A DNA stretch of 35,069 nucleotides from Alphaproteobacteria bacterium. GTDB lineage: Bacteria > Pseudomonadota > Alphaproteobacteria > Rhizobiales > JAKIUO01. Positions 17,283-25,452 of this stretch are shown here, piece after piece. The stretch lies in contig JAJRRW010000084.1 of assembly GCA_024279115.1 (NCBI GenBank), positions 1 to 35,069 of the forward strand, in the 5' to 3' direction. Each line of letters opens with the position of its first letter. Position 1 is the first letter of the stretch. The notes under the pieces were generated by a model. It worked only from the letters and a program-made list of their open reading frames with translations, made no database searches and was not told the origin of the DNA. The position numbers and the translations under genes are program-made.

Positions 17283-17717
17283 TTACTTGGCAACAAATGT
17301 TTTCAAATAAGCAATGACATCAGCACGCTGCTGAGGTTTTTTCAAACCGGCAAAAGCCATCTTTGACTTACCTTTAGGCTTGCCACCTTTTTCAACGATA
17401 AAGGCTTTAAGCGTTTTGTTCATGCCTTTTTTATCGAGATATTTGTCCAGCATGGCTTCATCCCATACGAGACCAAGCTCGGCAGCACCCTTGACAAGTT
17501 TGGAATATTTGAATTTTTCAACAGCGCCGGCCTTACCGCCAACAATACCATTGAGCTGTGGTCCAACGCCGTTTTTTGCGCCATCGCCAACTTTGTGGCA
17601 GGCTTTACATTTATTGAAGATTTTTTTGCCCTTGGCAGCATCGCCTTCTGCATGCGCAACGCCTGTAAATGACATCAAAGCCAAGGCAGCAAAAGCAATT
17701 TTCACAATTTTCATCAT
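17283..17717 (-). CDS. Periplasmic class I c-type cytochrome (cytochrome c2-like)
   Basis: Soluble electron carrier, 144 aa before processing. The start is the ATG at 17717 with GGAGGAG upstream (the next codon is also ATG); the frame is open further up, but nothing supports that. Signal peptide residues 1-23 end in AHA before EGDAAKGKKIF. Haem attachment is CKACH at 37-41. The likely Met ligand is in the late KSKMAFAGLKK segment, followed by the C-terminal helix QRADVIAYLKTF. The insertion TLKAFIVEKGGKPKGKS makes it longer than mitochondrial-type cytochrome c, as in cytochromes c2/c550. It has its own terminator, so it is probably monocistronic. An inverted repeat ATATCA-N6-TGATAT lies upstream at 17794-17811. 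The partner complex is not shown. Confidence 0.92.
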   Translation of the reverse strand: MMKIVKIAFAALALMSFTGVAHAEGDAAKGKKIFNKCKACHKVGDGAKNGVGPQLNGIVGGKAGAVEKFKYSKLVKGAAELGLVWDEAMLDKYLDKKGMNKTLKAFIVEKGGKPKGKSKMAFAGLKKPQQRADVIAYLKTFVAK

Positions 17718-17793
17718 ATGGATTTCTCCTCCAGTGGTAAAATTCTTAACGGGGACATCAGCAAACCAGAACGCCATCTGTCCCCAGTCAACA

Positions 17794-17811
17794 ATATCAG
17801 ATCAATGATAT
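17794..17811. promoter_or_regulatory. Inverted repeat upstream of the cytochrome c gene
   Basis: ATATCA (17794-17799) and TGATAT (17806-17811) flank GATCAA. It lies 77 bp upstream of the cytochrome ATG, a reasonable distance for an operator. No known consensus is matched exactly. Confidence 0.25.
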
Positions 17812-18026
17812 CAGCCAACATCCGTCCCTAGGATAGCGCAATCAATCGAGCAGAAAAATGTCCTTACGCGCGACGAATTGATGCAGGTTAACTCAATCAC
17901 ATATTTCCCGGCATGATCAAGCTGGCGAAAACCCGCACGCGCATGAGTGAAAACCCCTGCGTCCATGATCTCGTCACATAAATGGGAATATTCTGGAAAA
18001 TCCTCTATGCAATCACAAACGGGCAT
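17811..18026 (-). CDS. Possible small cysteine-containing protein in the cytochrome-glcD gap
   Basis: A 71-aa frame from an ATG at 18024-18026 (MPVCDCIEDFPEYSHLCDEI), continuing through RQLDHAGKYVIELTCIN to FFCSIDCAILG. It has six cysteines, a sensible amino-acid mix and no signal peptide. The ribosome site is poor (AAGG only two bases from the ATG), and a TTG at 18041 would add five residues. It is the only candidate gene in the 413-bp gap between the cytochrome start and glcD. It could be chance; I recognise no family. Confidence 0.3.
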   Translation of the reverse strand: MPVCDCIEDFPEYSHLCDEIMDAGVFTHARAGFRQLDHAGKYVIELTCINSSRVRTFFCSIDCAILGTDVG

Positions 18027-18130
18027 GGCCTTGTTAAGCAAAGCTACTTATAGTGGATGTTTGAGACGCGACGAATCATCAAAGCCCTCTTCTTGCGAGC
18101 GAGCTATTTTTGAAAACAGAGCCAGAGAAT

Positions 18131-19621
18131 ATGTCTTTCATACCCCTTCCGGATCCAGATCCAGATATTCTCAAACGGCGTGCGCAGATCGCCAAAAGCC
18201 TCGCCAAAATCGCTCCCGATGCCATTTTTATCGAGGATGAAGCAGGCCGCGAGGCCTATGAAACGGATGCCCTTGCCACCTATCGCCGTCTGCCGCTTCT
18301 GGTCATCTTGCCCTCTTCGACCCTTGAAGTCAGCCAGCTACTGGCCTATTGCCATAAAGAACATATTCAGGTCATTGCCAGAGGCGCTGGCACCTCGCTT
18401 TGTGGCGGCGCTGTGCCGACCAATGATGCGGTTGTCATTGGCTTGTCGCGCATGCGCCGTATCCTGGACATCAATTATCAAAACCGCACGGCAAGAGTAG
18501 AATGCGGGGTCACAAATCTTGGCATTTCTGATGCCATGAGTGATCAGGATTTCTTCTATGCCCCGGACCCCTCTTCGCAGATTGCCTGCACCATCGGCGG
18601 CAATGTGGCCATGAATTCAGGGGGAACCCATTGCCTTAAATACGGCGTCACCACCAATAATGTGCTGGGCGTCAAACTGGTTTTGATGGACGGTGAAGTC
18701 ATCGAAATTGGCGGCGAAGGGCTCGATAGCAATGGCTATGATCTGCTCGGTCTGATCAATGGCTCCGAGGGCCAGCTTGGTATCGTCACGCAAATTACGG
18801 TGCGCATTTTACGCAAGCCGGAAATGGCGCGCCCCATGCTGATCGGTTTTAACAGCAATAAAGATGCGGGCAATTGTGTCACTGCCATCATTGCCAGCGG
18901 CATGATCCCCGCCGCGCTGGAGTTCATGGACAAACGGGCCATTCACATTTGCGAAAATTATGCCAAGGTCGGCTACCCCCTTGATGTGGAGGCCTTGCTG
19001 ATTGTCGAGGTCGAGGGTTCCGAAAACGAGATCAATCTGCAATTTGACCATGTCCGCGATATTGTCGAAAAATTTGCCCCCAAAACCATTCGTGTCGCCC
19101 AAAATGATGAGGAAGCAGAAAAAATCTGGAGAGGCCGCAAATCCGCACTGGGGGCGATGGGGCAGCTATCGGATTTTTATTGCCTGGACGGCGTCATCCC
19201 TATATCGCGTCTGGCCGATGTTTTGGGCTGGGTCGATCATATCGCGCGCCACCATGATTTCGAAGTGGCCAATGTTTTTCATGCTGGCGATGGCAATCTG
19301 CATCCCTTGATCCTTTATAATGCCAATGATGAAGAAGAGCTGTTGCGCGCCGAGGCTTGCGGAGCCGAACTTTTGCGTTTGTGCGTCAAGGCCGGGGGAT
19401 GTCTGACCGGCGAACATGGCGTGGGCATCGAAAAGCGCGAGCTGATGCGCGAGCAGTTCAGCGAACTTGACCTCATCCAGCAGACCCGGATTAAAACGGT
19501 ATTTGACCCCAACTGGCTCCTCAACCCGGCCAAAGTATTTCCCCTCACCGCCCCCGGGCGAGGCGGCATCGAGGCCGACATTGCTGAAATCAGCATGCCG
19601 GGCGGGGAGAGTGAGCGATGA
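18131..19621 (+). CDS. glcD: Glycolate oxidase subunit GlcD (FAD-linked)
   Basis: Catalytic flavin subunit that oxidises glycolate (also D-lactate) to glyoxylate at the membrane with GlcE and GlcF. I use the ATG at 18131 (MSFIPLPDPDPDIL, 496 aa); a TTG at 18110 would add seven residues. The PCMH-type FAD-binding domain shows PSSTLEVSQLLAYC, ARGAGTSLCGGAVP, PDPSSQIACTIGGNVAMNSGG and GSEGQLGIVT. The C-terminal domain shows FHAGDGNLHP, with a His-x-x-x-x-Asn-x-His metal pattern, and LTGEHGVGIEKRELM, both typical of GlcD/D-lactate dehydrogenases. It overlaps glcE by four bases (ATGA), so the two are translationally coupled. Confident because all three subunits occur in order. Confidence 0.96.
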   Translation: MSFIPLPDPDPDILKRRAQIAKSLAKIAPDAIFIEDEAGREAYETDALATYRRLPLLVILPSSTLEVSQLLAYCHKEHIQVIARGAGTSLCGGAVPTNDAVVIGLSRMRRILDINYQNRTARVECGVTNLGISDAMSDQDFFYAPDPSSQIACTIGGNVAMNSGGTHCLKYGVTTNNVLGVKLVLMDGEVIEIGGEGLDSNGYDLLGLINGSEGQLGIVTQITVRILRKPEMARPMLIGFNSNKDAGNCVTAIIASGMIPAALEFMDKRAIHICENYAKVGYPLDVEALLIVEVEGSENEINLQFDHVRDIVEKFAPKTIRVAQNDEEAEKIWRGRKSALGAMGQLSDFYCLDGVIPISRLADVLGWVDHIARHHDFEVANVFHAGDGNLHPLILYNANDEEELLRAEACGAELLRLCVKAGGCLTGEHGVGIEKRELMREQFSELDLIQQTRIKTVFDPNWLLNPAKVFPLTAPGRGGIEADIAEISMPGGESER

Positions 19622-20838
19622 GCGAGCTTTTACTGCCACGAGATCACAAGGATCTGGGCGACATCATCACCAAAGCCAGTGAGGACAAGACCCGTCTGGA
19701 AGTAATTGGTGAAAATTCCAAGCAATATATGGGCCGCCCCATGCGTGTTGACCGGACCTTGTCAACGCGCCAGTTAAGCGGCATCAACTTCTACAGCCCC
19801 GAAGAACTGGTAATTTCACTGCGCGATGGCACCTCTTTGTCCATGGTTGAACATACTTTGCGCCATGAAGAACAGCAATTGGCATTTGAACCGATTGACT
19901 ACGGCCATCTGTTTGGCTTCAAAACCGGCCAGGGGACCATAGGCAGTGTGATGGCTTGTAATAATTCTGGCCCGCGCCGTATTCGCACGGGGGCGGCGCG
20001 CGACTCGTTGCTGGGAGTTCATGGCGTCAACGGGCGCGGCGAATATTTTCAAAATGGGGGCCGTGTGATGAAAAATGTCACCGGCTATGACCTCACCAAG
20101 GGACTATGCGGGAGCTGGGGAACACTTTGCGTCTTCAGCGAAGTGACCCTCAAGGTAATCCCCCGGTTTGAAACCTGCATCACCCTTGTCTTGCAGGGCC
20201 TTGATGACCGCTTGGCCATCAATGCCTTGTGTGACGCCATGAAAAGTCCCTATGAAGTCACCGGGGCCGTGCATTTGCAAAAAACCCCTGTGACGCTTTT
20301 GACCGATCCAAAAATTTCCTCGCTTGGCACCAGTCTCACCGCCATTCGGCTGGAAAATTTTGAAGCCGCCGTCCGCTATCGCAGCTCGAAATTGCGCACC
20401 CAGCTAAGCTGCTATGGCGATGTACTGGAATTTGGCGAACAACAGACCGACAGTTTTTGGCAAGACATGCAGCACCTGAAATTCCTGACCCAGTCAAAAA
20501 CCCCGGTTTGGCGTGTCTCGACAGCCCCTCAAAACGGACCTATTCTGGTCAGCGAAATCGAACGTGTGGTGCCCGTCAGCGCTGTCTATGACTGGTCGGG
20601 GGGTCTTATTTGGCTGGAAGTCCCCGCCACTTCTGATGTCAGCGCCTCCGATATCCGGCGATCGCTTGCCCATTTGGGGGGCCATGCAACCCTCATACGT
20701 GCCGATCGTGAAGTGCGCACCAGAACCGAAGTTTTTCATCCCATACCAGGGGCAATTGGTAAAATCACCCGTGGCATCAAAAACAGTTTTGATCCCCACC
20801 ATATTCTCAACCCGGAACGCATGTATGCTGGGCTGTAA
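19618..20838 (+). CDS. glcE: Glycolate oxidase subunit GlcE
   Basis: Second FAD-binding subunit of glycolate oxidase, 406 aa. Its ATG overlaps the glcD stop. The N-terminal FAD domain shows STRQLSGINFYSPEELVISL, FKTGQGTIGSVMACNNSGPR, DSLLGVHGVNGRGEYFQNGG and MKNVTGYDLTKGLCGSWGTL, a set characteristic of GlcE. The C-terminal part ends with FDPHHILNPERMYAG, also usual in this subunit. It is shorter than GlcD because the C-terminal substrate domain is reduced. 66 bp separate it from glcF, so the three form one operon. Confidence 0.96.
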   Translation: MSELLLPRDHKDLGDIITKASEDKTRLEVIGENSKQYMGRPMRVDRTLSTRQLSGINFYSPEELVISLRDGTSLSMVEHTLRHEEQQLAFEPIDYGHLFGFKTGQGTIGSVMACNNSGPRRIRTGAARDSLLGVHGVNGRGEYFQNGGRVMKNVTGYDLTKGLCGSWGTLCVFSEVTLKVIPRFETCITLVLQGLDDRLAINALCDAMKSPYEVTGAVHLQKTPVTLLTDPKISSLGTSLTAIRLENFEAAVRYRSSKLRTQLSCYGDVLEFGEQQTDSFWQDMQHLKFLTQSKTPVWRVSTAPQNGPILVSEIERVVPVSAVYDWSGGLIWLEVPATSDVSASDIRRSLAHLGGHATLIRADREVRTRTEVFHPIPGAIGKITRGIKNSFDPHHILNPERMYAGL

Positions 20839-20904
20839 GCTTGACCAATATCATGGCAATGGCCCCATTGAGCATATCGGTCGCGAACAAGGAAACGTCC
20901 GTTC

Positions 20905-22263
20905 ATGAAAACGAGTTATTCTCCCGAACAGCTCAAAGACCCTCTGGTGGCCCAGTCGGAGGCCATAATGCGCAAATGTGTGCATTGTGGGCTGTGCACG
21001 GCGACCTGCTCCAGCTATGTCATTCTGGGGGACGAGCGCGCCTCGCCGCGTGGGCGCATCTATCTCATCAATCGCATGATGAAGAACAATGAAAACCCAT
21101 CAAGATCGAGCGTTGGATTTCTCGATAATTGTCTGACCTGCCTGTCCTGTATGACCACATGCCCATCTGGGGTCGACTATGTGCATCTCATTGACATGGC
21201 GCGGGCCCGCATCAACAAAAAAGCGCGGCGCAAACTATCCAGCAGGCTGACGCGCTCCGTGCTGGCAGGCTTGCTCCCCTATCCAGCACGCATGAAAACC
21301 GCCATGAAATTTGGCCGATTGGCGCGACCGTTGACGCGCAGTTTTGAAAAACTGGGACTGACCTCGATCGCTGGCCTGCTCGAAGCCCTGCCACAAAAGC
21401 CGGCCCACAGCCCCCGTTACGAAAAGCGCAGCCCCGCCAAGGGCAAAAAGTTGAAGCTCGTCGCCATGCTGCCCGGCTGTGCCAATGACCTGCTGCGCCC
21501 CTCTATTAATGAAGCCACCACCGCCTTGCTATCGCGTATGGGGGTTGAAGTGATCGTGCCCTCTGGCCTTGGCTGTTGCGGCGCGATCGAGCATCATCTT
21601 GGCGAGCAGGAAAAAGCCATCCGCTCGGCGCGACGCAATGTCGATGTGCTGTCAAAATTGCATGATGAACAACCCCTTGATGCCATTCTTATCACCGCAT
21701 CAGGCTGTGGCAGCATGCTAAAAGACTATGCGCATTTGCTGCGCAATGAAGAAGGCTATGCCAAACGCGCTGCAGATATCGCCGAATTGACCCATGATGT
21801 TACACAAGTTCTTGACGCCATTACCATGCTCGCCCCGACCCAATGGAGCGATATCAAAGTCGCCTATCACGGGGCCTGCTCCCTCGAACATGGTCAAAAA
21901 GTCACCAAACAGCCCCGCTCCTTGTTAAGTAAAGCGGGTTATACGGTTCTGGAAGTGCCCGAAGGGCATATATGCTGTGGATCGGCGGGGACATTTTCGA
22001 TCATGCAGCCGGTCATTTCAAAGGCTCTTTTGACCCGCAAGCTGAACAATATCGACAAGGTAGAACCCGATATCATCGCCGCTGGAAATATTGGTTGTAT
22101 CAACCATATGACCAAAAAGTCCGACATCCCCATCGTCCACACGATCGAATTGTTGAACTGGGCCTATGGGGGCGAATGTCCTCGTGAACTCAAACATCTT
22201 GAAAGCCGCATCCAGAAAATATCTGGCGTCATGGTCGTCTCACGCATGGATGAGTATCAATAA
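20905..22263 (+). CDS. glcF: Glycolate oxidase iron-sulfur subunit GlcF
   Basis: Iron-sulfur subunit carrying electrons from the flavin subunits to the respiratory chain, 452 aa. The first [4Fe-4S] motif is Cys25, 28, 31, 35 (CVHCGLCTATC) and the second Cys76, 79, 82, 86 (CLTCLSCMTTC). Two cysteine-rich CCG-type domains follow: GLGCCGAIEHHLGE and GHICCGSAGTFSI, with MLPGCANDL and AYHGACSLEHGQ, as in heterodisulfide-reductase-like subunits. AAGGAA precedes the ATG. No membrane helix, so it is probably attached peripherally. Transcription probably ends at the hairpin 22324-22357, inside the end of the convergent gene. No glcC-type regulator or glycolate permease is adjacent. Confidence 0.96.
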   Translation: MKTSYSPEQLKDPLVAQSEAIMRKCVHCGLCTATCSSYVILGDERASPRGRIYLINRMMKNNENPSRSSVGFLDNCLTCLSCMTTCPSGVDYVHLIDMARARINKKARRKLSSRLTRSVLAGLLPYPARMKTAMKFGRLARPLTRSFEKLGLTSIAGLLEALPQKPAHSPRYEKRSPAKGKKLKLVAMLPGCANDLLRPSINEATTALLSRMGVEVIVPSGLGCCGAIEHHLGEQEKAIRSARRNVDVLSKLHDEQPLDAILITASGCGSMLKDYAHLLRNEEGYAKRAADIAELTHDVTQVLDAITMLAPTQWSDIKVAYHGACSLEHGQKVTKQPRSLLSKAGYTVLEVPEGHICCGSAGTFSIMQPVISKALLTRKLNNIDKVEPDIIAAGNIGCINHMTKKSDIPIVHTIELLNWAYGGECPRELKHLESRIQKISGVMVVSRMDEYQ

Positions 22264-22323
22264 TATCAGACCATGGAACTGTTTGCGCTCCAGGTCATAA
22301 ATTCACAAACCGATTTTGGTTGT

Positions 22324-22361
22324 GCCCGGCTTTATCGCCCCGCGCCATAGGCCGGGCTTTT
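22324..22361 (+). terminator. Terminator of glcDEF lying within the 3' end of the convergent gene
   Basis: GCCCGGC (22324-22330) and GCCGGGC (22351-22357) are perfect arms with a 20-nt loop, followed by TTTTGATCTTTTT on the plus strand. The right arm and T-tract overlap the last codons of the minus-strand gene ending at 22332. Confidence 0.65.
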
Positions 22362-24587
22362 GATCTTTTTGGCCTGGTCCAGTAATGGCAACGGCGCCAC
22401 AAACCAGCTGCCGGTGCCTGGTATGTTTCCAGGCACAAAGAACATGAATTCTCCATCTGGTTTTTTACCTGCGCGCGTTCCAGCGTTTTGCTTTGCCGCG
22501 CTTTGGCGGGCGCTATCGCGAACGGCCATACGGGGGCCTTTACCCGCCAGGGGCTGTCCGGGCTTGGCTGTTGCGAGGCCCGAATTGGCTGGGGTTGCAT
22601 ACATATAGACCCAACGATTATTTTTGCGCACCCAGATTTTCTGGGTTTTTGTGATCTGTGGCTGGCTCGCCTCGGGGCCTTCCGCCAGTCCGCTTTGGCG
22701 GCCGGTTTGCGGTGCCTGTTTTGCGCGCGGTTTTTCAACCAGCGCAATGCCGGGTATTTTTCCGTCAGCCTTTGGCTCTGCTTTCTTTCGCGGTTTTTCT
22801 TGCCCCTTGTTTGGGGCCTTTGCGGGGGCAGCCTGCGCGTCGTTTGCAGCTTTATCGGTTGAGGTTTTCCTGGAACCGGTCACACCCGTTATGGGCGATG
22901 CTGATTTTTTTGGCCGGGGTGCCACATAGACCCAGCGTCCATTGCGCTGCACCCAGCCCCCCGTTACGGGAGCTTTGGCGACCTGTTCGGCCAGGCCTTT
23001 CATCGTCCCACTAGCGGTCTCACCCGGGCGCGATTGCGGTACAAAGACCCAGCGATCATTGACCCGCGACCATTTCCCGTTGCGCGCCGCATTGACACCG
23101 GCATTGGCCTGCACTGCACTCTTGTTCAATGGCTTTTTGGTATTTTGTTTGGGGGCAGCCTGCGCAATTTTCTGGACGGGCTTTTGAACCTCAATGCCTT
23201 TTGGCGGCTTGACTGTCGTGTTCAGCTTGGCCGGTCCTGACTTCACGGTCTTCATGGTCTTCACGGTCTGTCCTGCCTTGTCGTTTTTGGCGGCCTTCAC
23301 GGTTTTCTCGGGCTTGTCGTTTTTGAGTGTCTTTGCAGACTTATCCGCTTTTTTGGACGCGGTTGACTTTGGCACTTCCGTTGCACCCGCTTTAAGACTG
23401 GCAACTGGCTTGACCGAATTGGCGAGCTTGGATGCCGCCGTTTTGCGAGCCTTGGAGCCTCCAACAATCGAGCCGTAGCTGCGGTCTTTATCGAACACAT
23501 AGACCCAGTTGCGCCCCCCGCCAACCCACACGCCAGCATCCCCGGCAGCGTGAATTTCAGCGCTCAAGCCATAGACGCCTGGCAACTGGCCCGTTTTTTT
23601 AGGGGCAAATACCCAGCGTCCATCCGTGCGGTTCAAATTTCCCATGGCTTGCAGGCTCTTGGCGGGAATGCCGGTCAAACCAAACCGTTGAGACAGCTGC
23701 GAACCAATATTGGGCACCCAGATATATGTGCCCTTGTCATTGGCCACCAATTGTTGTTCAGGCGATTTTGCTCGCACCGTGTCCATTGCCATTACGGTGG
23801 TTTTTTCAAGCGATGATGCGTTGGCTTTCGTGCTTGTCGCAGCCGGTTTGCCGATCGTTAGTTTGCCAGTCTCCGGTTCTGGAGCCACCTTGGCATTCTT
23901 TTGGCCAACCGCCTTGCTATTTGAGCCGGTTTGGCCAGTTGGCGCCACTGCGGAAGCTGGGTTTGCAGGGACATTGAGCAAAGAGCCCTGCGCTTTTTGC
24001 GCGGGCTCATCCCTTGGCGCCGATGCCACCCTGGCACCAGATTTTGGCGTTCCAGGAACCGGTTTGGCCACCTTAACAGCGGGCTGTGCGGAAAGCTCGG
24101 GCTTGGTCGCGGCGGTCCTCTGCATTTTTGTGTCGGTCATTTTTTTCTTGCCATCAATCACAGCCTTGCTTTCGAAAGTCGTCTCGGGGCTGGCTTGGAT
24201 CCGCGCCGCTTTATGATCTGGCTTGATCACTTGTGCCGGCTTCCTCACCTGCTTTTTTTCGACGGGAGTCGGGTTGGTCATCGCTGGCTTGGCGGCCTGT
24301 TTTAGGGGGGCCATCGGGGCATCTGCGTTAGGCGCTTTGGCAACTGGTACAACCGTTTCCTCACCGCTGGCTTTTGGCGTTTTGATCTCGCCTGGCGCTG
24401 GCGCTTTTGGCGACCAGAAATATTTACTTAGTCCCGACAAGCCCTTGCGAATATTATCAATGAACTGACCAGGATTGCCGTGATCTTCGTCCACGGCATA
24501 GGCTGCGCTTGCTTGATGAAAGGTCAAACCCGCCACCACAACAACAAAACTCAACGCGGAGACAACAGAGCGATCAGACATTTTCAT
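22332..24587 (-). CDS. Exported Ala/Lys/Pro-rich protein with recurrent RWV[FY] motifs, function unknown
   Basis: 751 aa. I do not recognise the family. The N-terminus is a signal peptide (hydrophobic SALSFVVVVAGLTFHQASA, cleavage near residues 28-31), so the protein is exported to the periplasm or beyond. Most of the length is low-complexity Lys/Ala/Pro/Thr, probably disordered and strongly basic. Embedded in it are short aromatic modules: TYIWVPNIGS (about 286), GRWVFAPKK (about 324), NWVYVFDKD (about 360), DRWVFVPQSR (about 512), GRWVYVAPRP (about 551), NRWVYMYATP (about 658) and SWFVAPLP near the C-terminus. Several follow the plan W-x(2)-N-x-RWV[FY], i.e. paired Trp strands. A Lys-rich stretch near 425-450 comes from 9-bp tandem repeats (23242-23268). 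Possible roles are envelope or polysaccharide binding; that is a guess. The start has GAG close by; codon 3 is also ATG. Confidence 0.8.
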   Translation of the reverse strand: MKMSDRSVVSALSFVVVVAGLTFHQASAAYAVDEDHGNPGQFIDNIRKGLSGLSKYFWSPKAPAPGEIKTPKASGEETVVPVAKAPNADAPMAPLKQAAKPAMTNPTPVEKKQVRKPAQVIKPDHKAARIQASPETTFESKAVIDGKKKMTDTKMQRTAATKPELSAQPAVKVAKPVPGTPKSGARVASAPRDEPAQKAQGSLLNVPANPASAVAPTGQTGSNSKAVGQKNAKVAPEPETGKLTIGKPAATSTKANASSLEKTTVMAMDTVRAKSPEQQLVANDKGTYIWVPNIGSQLSQRFGLTGIPAKSLQAMGNLNRTDGRWVFAPKKTGQLPGVYGLSAEIHAAGDAGVWVGGGRNWVYVFDKDRSYGSIVGGSKARKTAASKLANSVKPVASLKAGATEVPKSTASKKADKSAKTLKNDKPEKTVKAAKNDKAGQTVKTMKTVKSGPAKLNTTVKPPKGIEVQKPVQKIAQAAPKQNTKKPLNKSAVQANAGVNAARNGKWSRVNDRWVFVPQSRPGETASGTMKGLAEQVAKAPVTGGWVQRNGRWVYVAPRPKKSASPITGVTGSRKTSTDKAANDAQAAPAKAPNKGQEKPRKKAEPKADGKIPGIALVEKPRAKQAPQTGRQSGLAEGPEASQPQITKTQKIWVRKNNRWVYMYATPANSGLATAKPGQPLAGKGPRMAVRDSARQSAAKQNAGTRAGKKPDGEFMFFVPGNIPGTGSWFVAPLPLLDQAKKIKSPAYGAGR
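23242..23268. repeat. Three 9-bp tandem repeats in the Lys-rich linker
   Basis: TTCACGGTC, TTCATGGTC, TTCACGGTC in direct succession, encoding a three-residue Lys-containing period. Related longer repeats (CTTGTCGTTTTTG) flank it near 23277 and 23312. Such repeats can expand or shrink without changing frame. Confidence 0.75.
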
Positions 24588-24686
24588 AACTCAAAAAACC
24601 TTTTACTGGACGCGCAAACAAACCCTGTTTGTGAACATATCCCTCGATTGGGCAGACAAGCACTTGTTGGATAAGCAACATTTTAC

Positions 24687-24703
24687 ATGAGATAGCGTCT
24701 CAT
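24687..24703. other. Small hairpin downstream of mobB
   Basis: ATGAGA (24687-24692) and TCTCAT (24698-24703) with a 5-nt loop lie 24 bp beyond the mobB stop and 100 bp upstream of the RWV-repeat gene. There is no T-tract; it may be a weak terminator or lie in the leader of the next gene. Confidence 0.3.
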
Positions 24704-24726
24704 CCAAGGGTAAAAGTATAACTTCA

Positions 24727-25263
24727 TTAAGGCTGCGGCAGCTTTATTGCCAGCGTTTGCGCGATGAACCCCGCAATCGCGCTGATATCACCGGCCTCAA
24801 ACAAAGGCAGATCGTCTTCCCGAAGGGGAGCATCACTGGCGATCGCCACAATATCGGAGCGGCCGCTGGACAGCTCCTGCCGGGTTTCTTGAAAACGGCT
24901 GCGCACCTCTATCTTGGGAAAATCGAGCTGTTTATAGCCTTCGACCAGCACCAGATCAAAACCCTTGAACTGCGCCAGAATGGTCTCGAAATCTGGTTCT
25001 CGCTCGGGCACCAGTTCGGCCACCATTGCCCAGCGATATTTTGAGACCACGGCAATCTGGCGAGCACCGGCTTCACGCATCAAATAAGAATCGCGCCCTT
25101 GATGATCTATTTCAAAGGAGTGGTGGGCATGTTTGATGGCCCCAACCCGCAGACCCAGACCTGAAAAATGGCTGATCAACCCGGTCGTCAGCAACGTTTT
25201 GCCAGAATTTTTCCAACCGGCAATCCCGAACACGGGAACTTCATGAACAGAAAATTCACTCAT
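24727..25263 (-). CDS. mobB: Molybdopterin-guanine dinucleotide biosynthesis protein B
   Basis: GTP-binding accessory protein for attaching GMP to molybdopterin, helping MobA make the MGD cofactor. 178 aa. The P-loop is GWKNSGKT at residues 16-23; further family marks are GLRVGAIKHAHHSFEIDHQG, followed by DSYLMREAGA, and LVLVEGYKQLDFPKIEV. MobB is often next to mobA or moeA; here neither is present, so it is solitary. The gene is divergent from a Crp/Fnr regulator with 189 bp between starts. That fits a link between molybdoenzymes and respiratory control, but this is only suggestive. Confidence 0.92.
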   Translation of the reverse strand: MSEFSVHEVPVFGIAGWKNSGKTLLTTGLISHFSGLGLRVGAIKHAHHSFEIDHQGRDSYLMREAGARQIAVVSKYRWAMVAELVPEREPDFETILAQFKGFDLVLVEGYKQLDFPKIEVRSRFQETRQELSSGRSDIVAIASDAPLREDDLPLFEAGDISAIAGFIAQTLAIKLPQP

Positions 25264-25452
25264 AATACTTTGTGTATCCCCTGATTGAGTAAAATGCTGG
25301 CTGCGACATGTTACCCCGCCAAACTACGTAGTTCTCCCAATATCTAGCGACGCAGAACTCGTTTGTAATGAACACCTAAGGGAGAAGGCCAAATGAGAGC
25401 AATAGTTTTATTCATCTAAAGCTAAGGCGTTTTGAGGAAGGGAACACACGAC

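Noticed and set aside
22488-24468. Several Cys/Phe/Leu-rich plus-strand frames opposite the RWV-repeat gene
   Set aside because: They mirror the Lys/Ala/Pro-rich coding on the minus strand. The minus-strand frame has a signal peptide, recurring motifs and one uninterrupted 751-codon reading.
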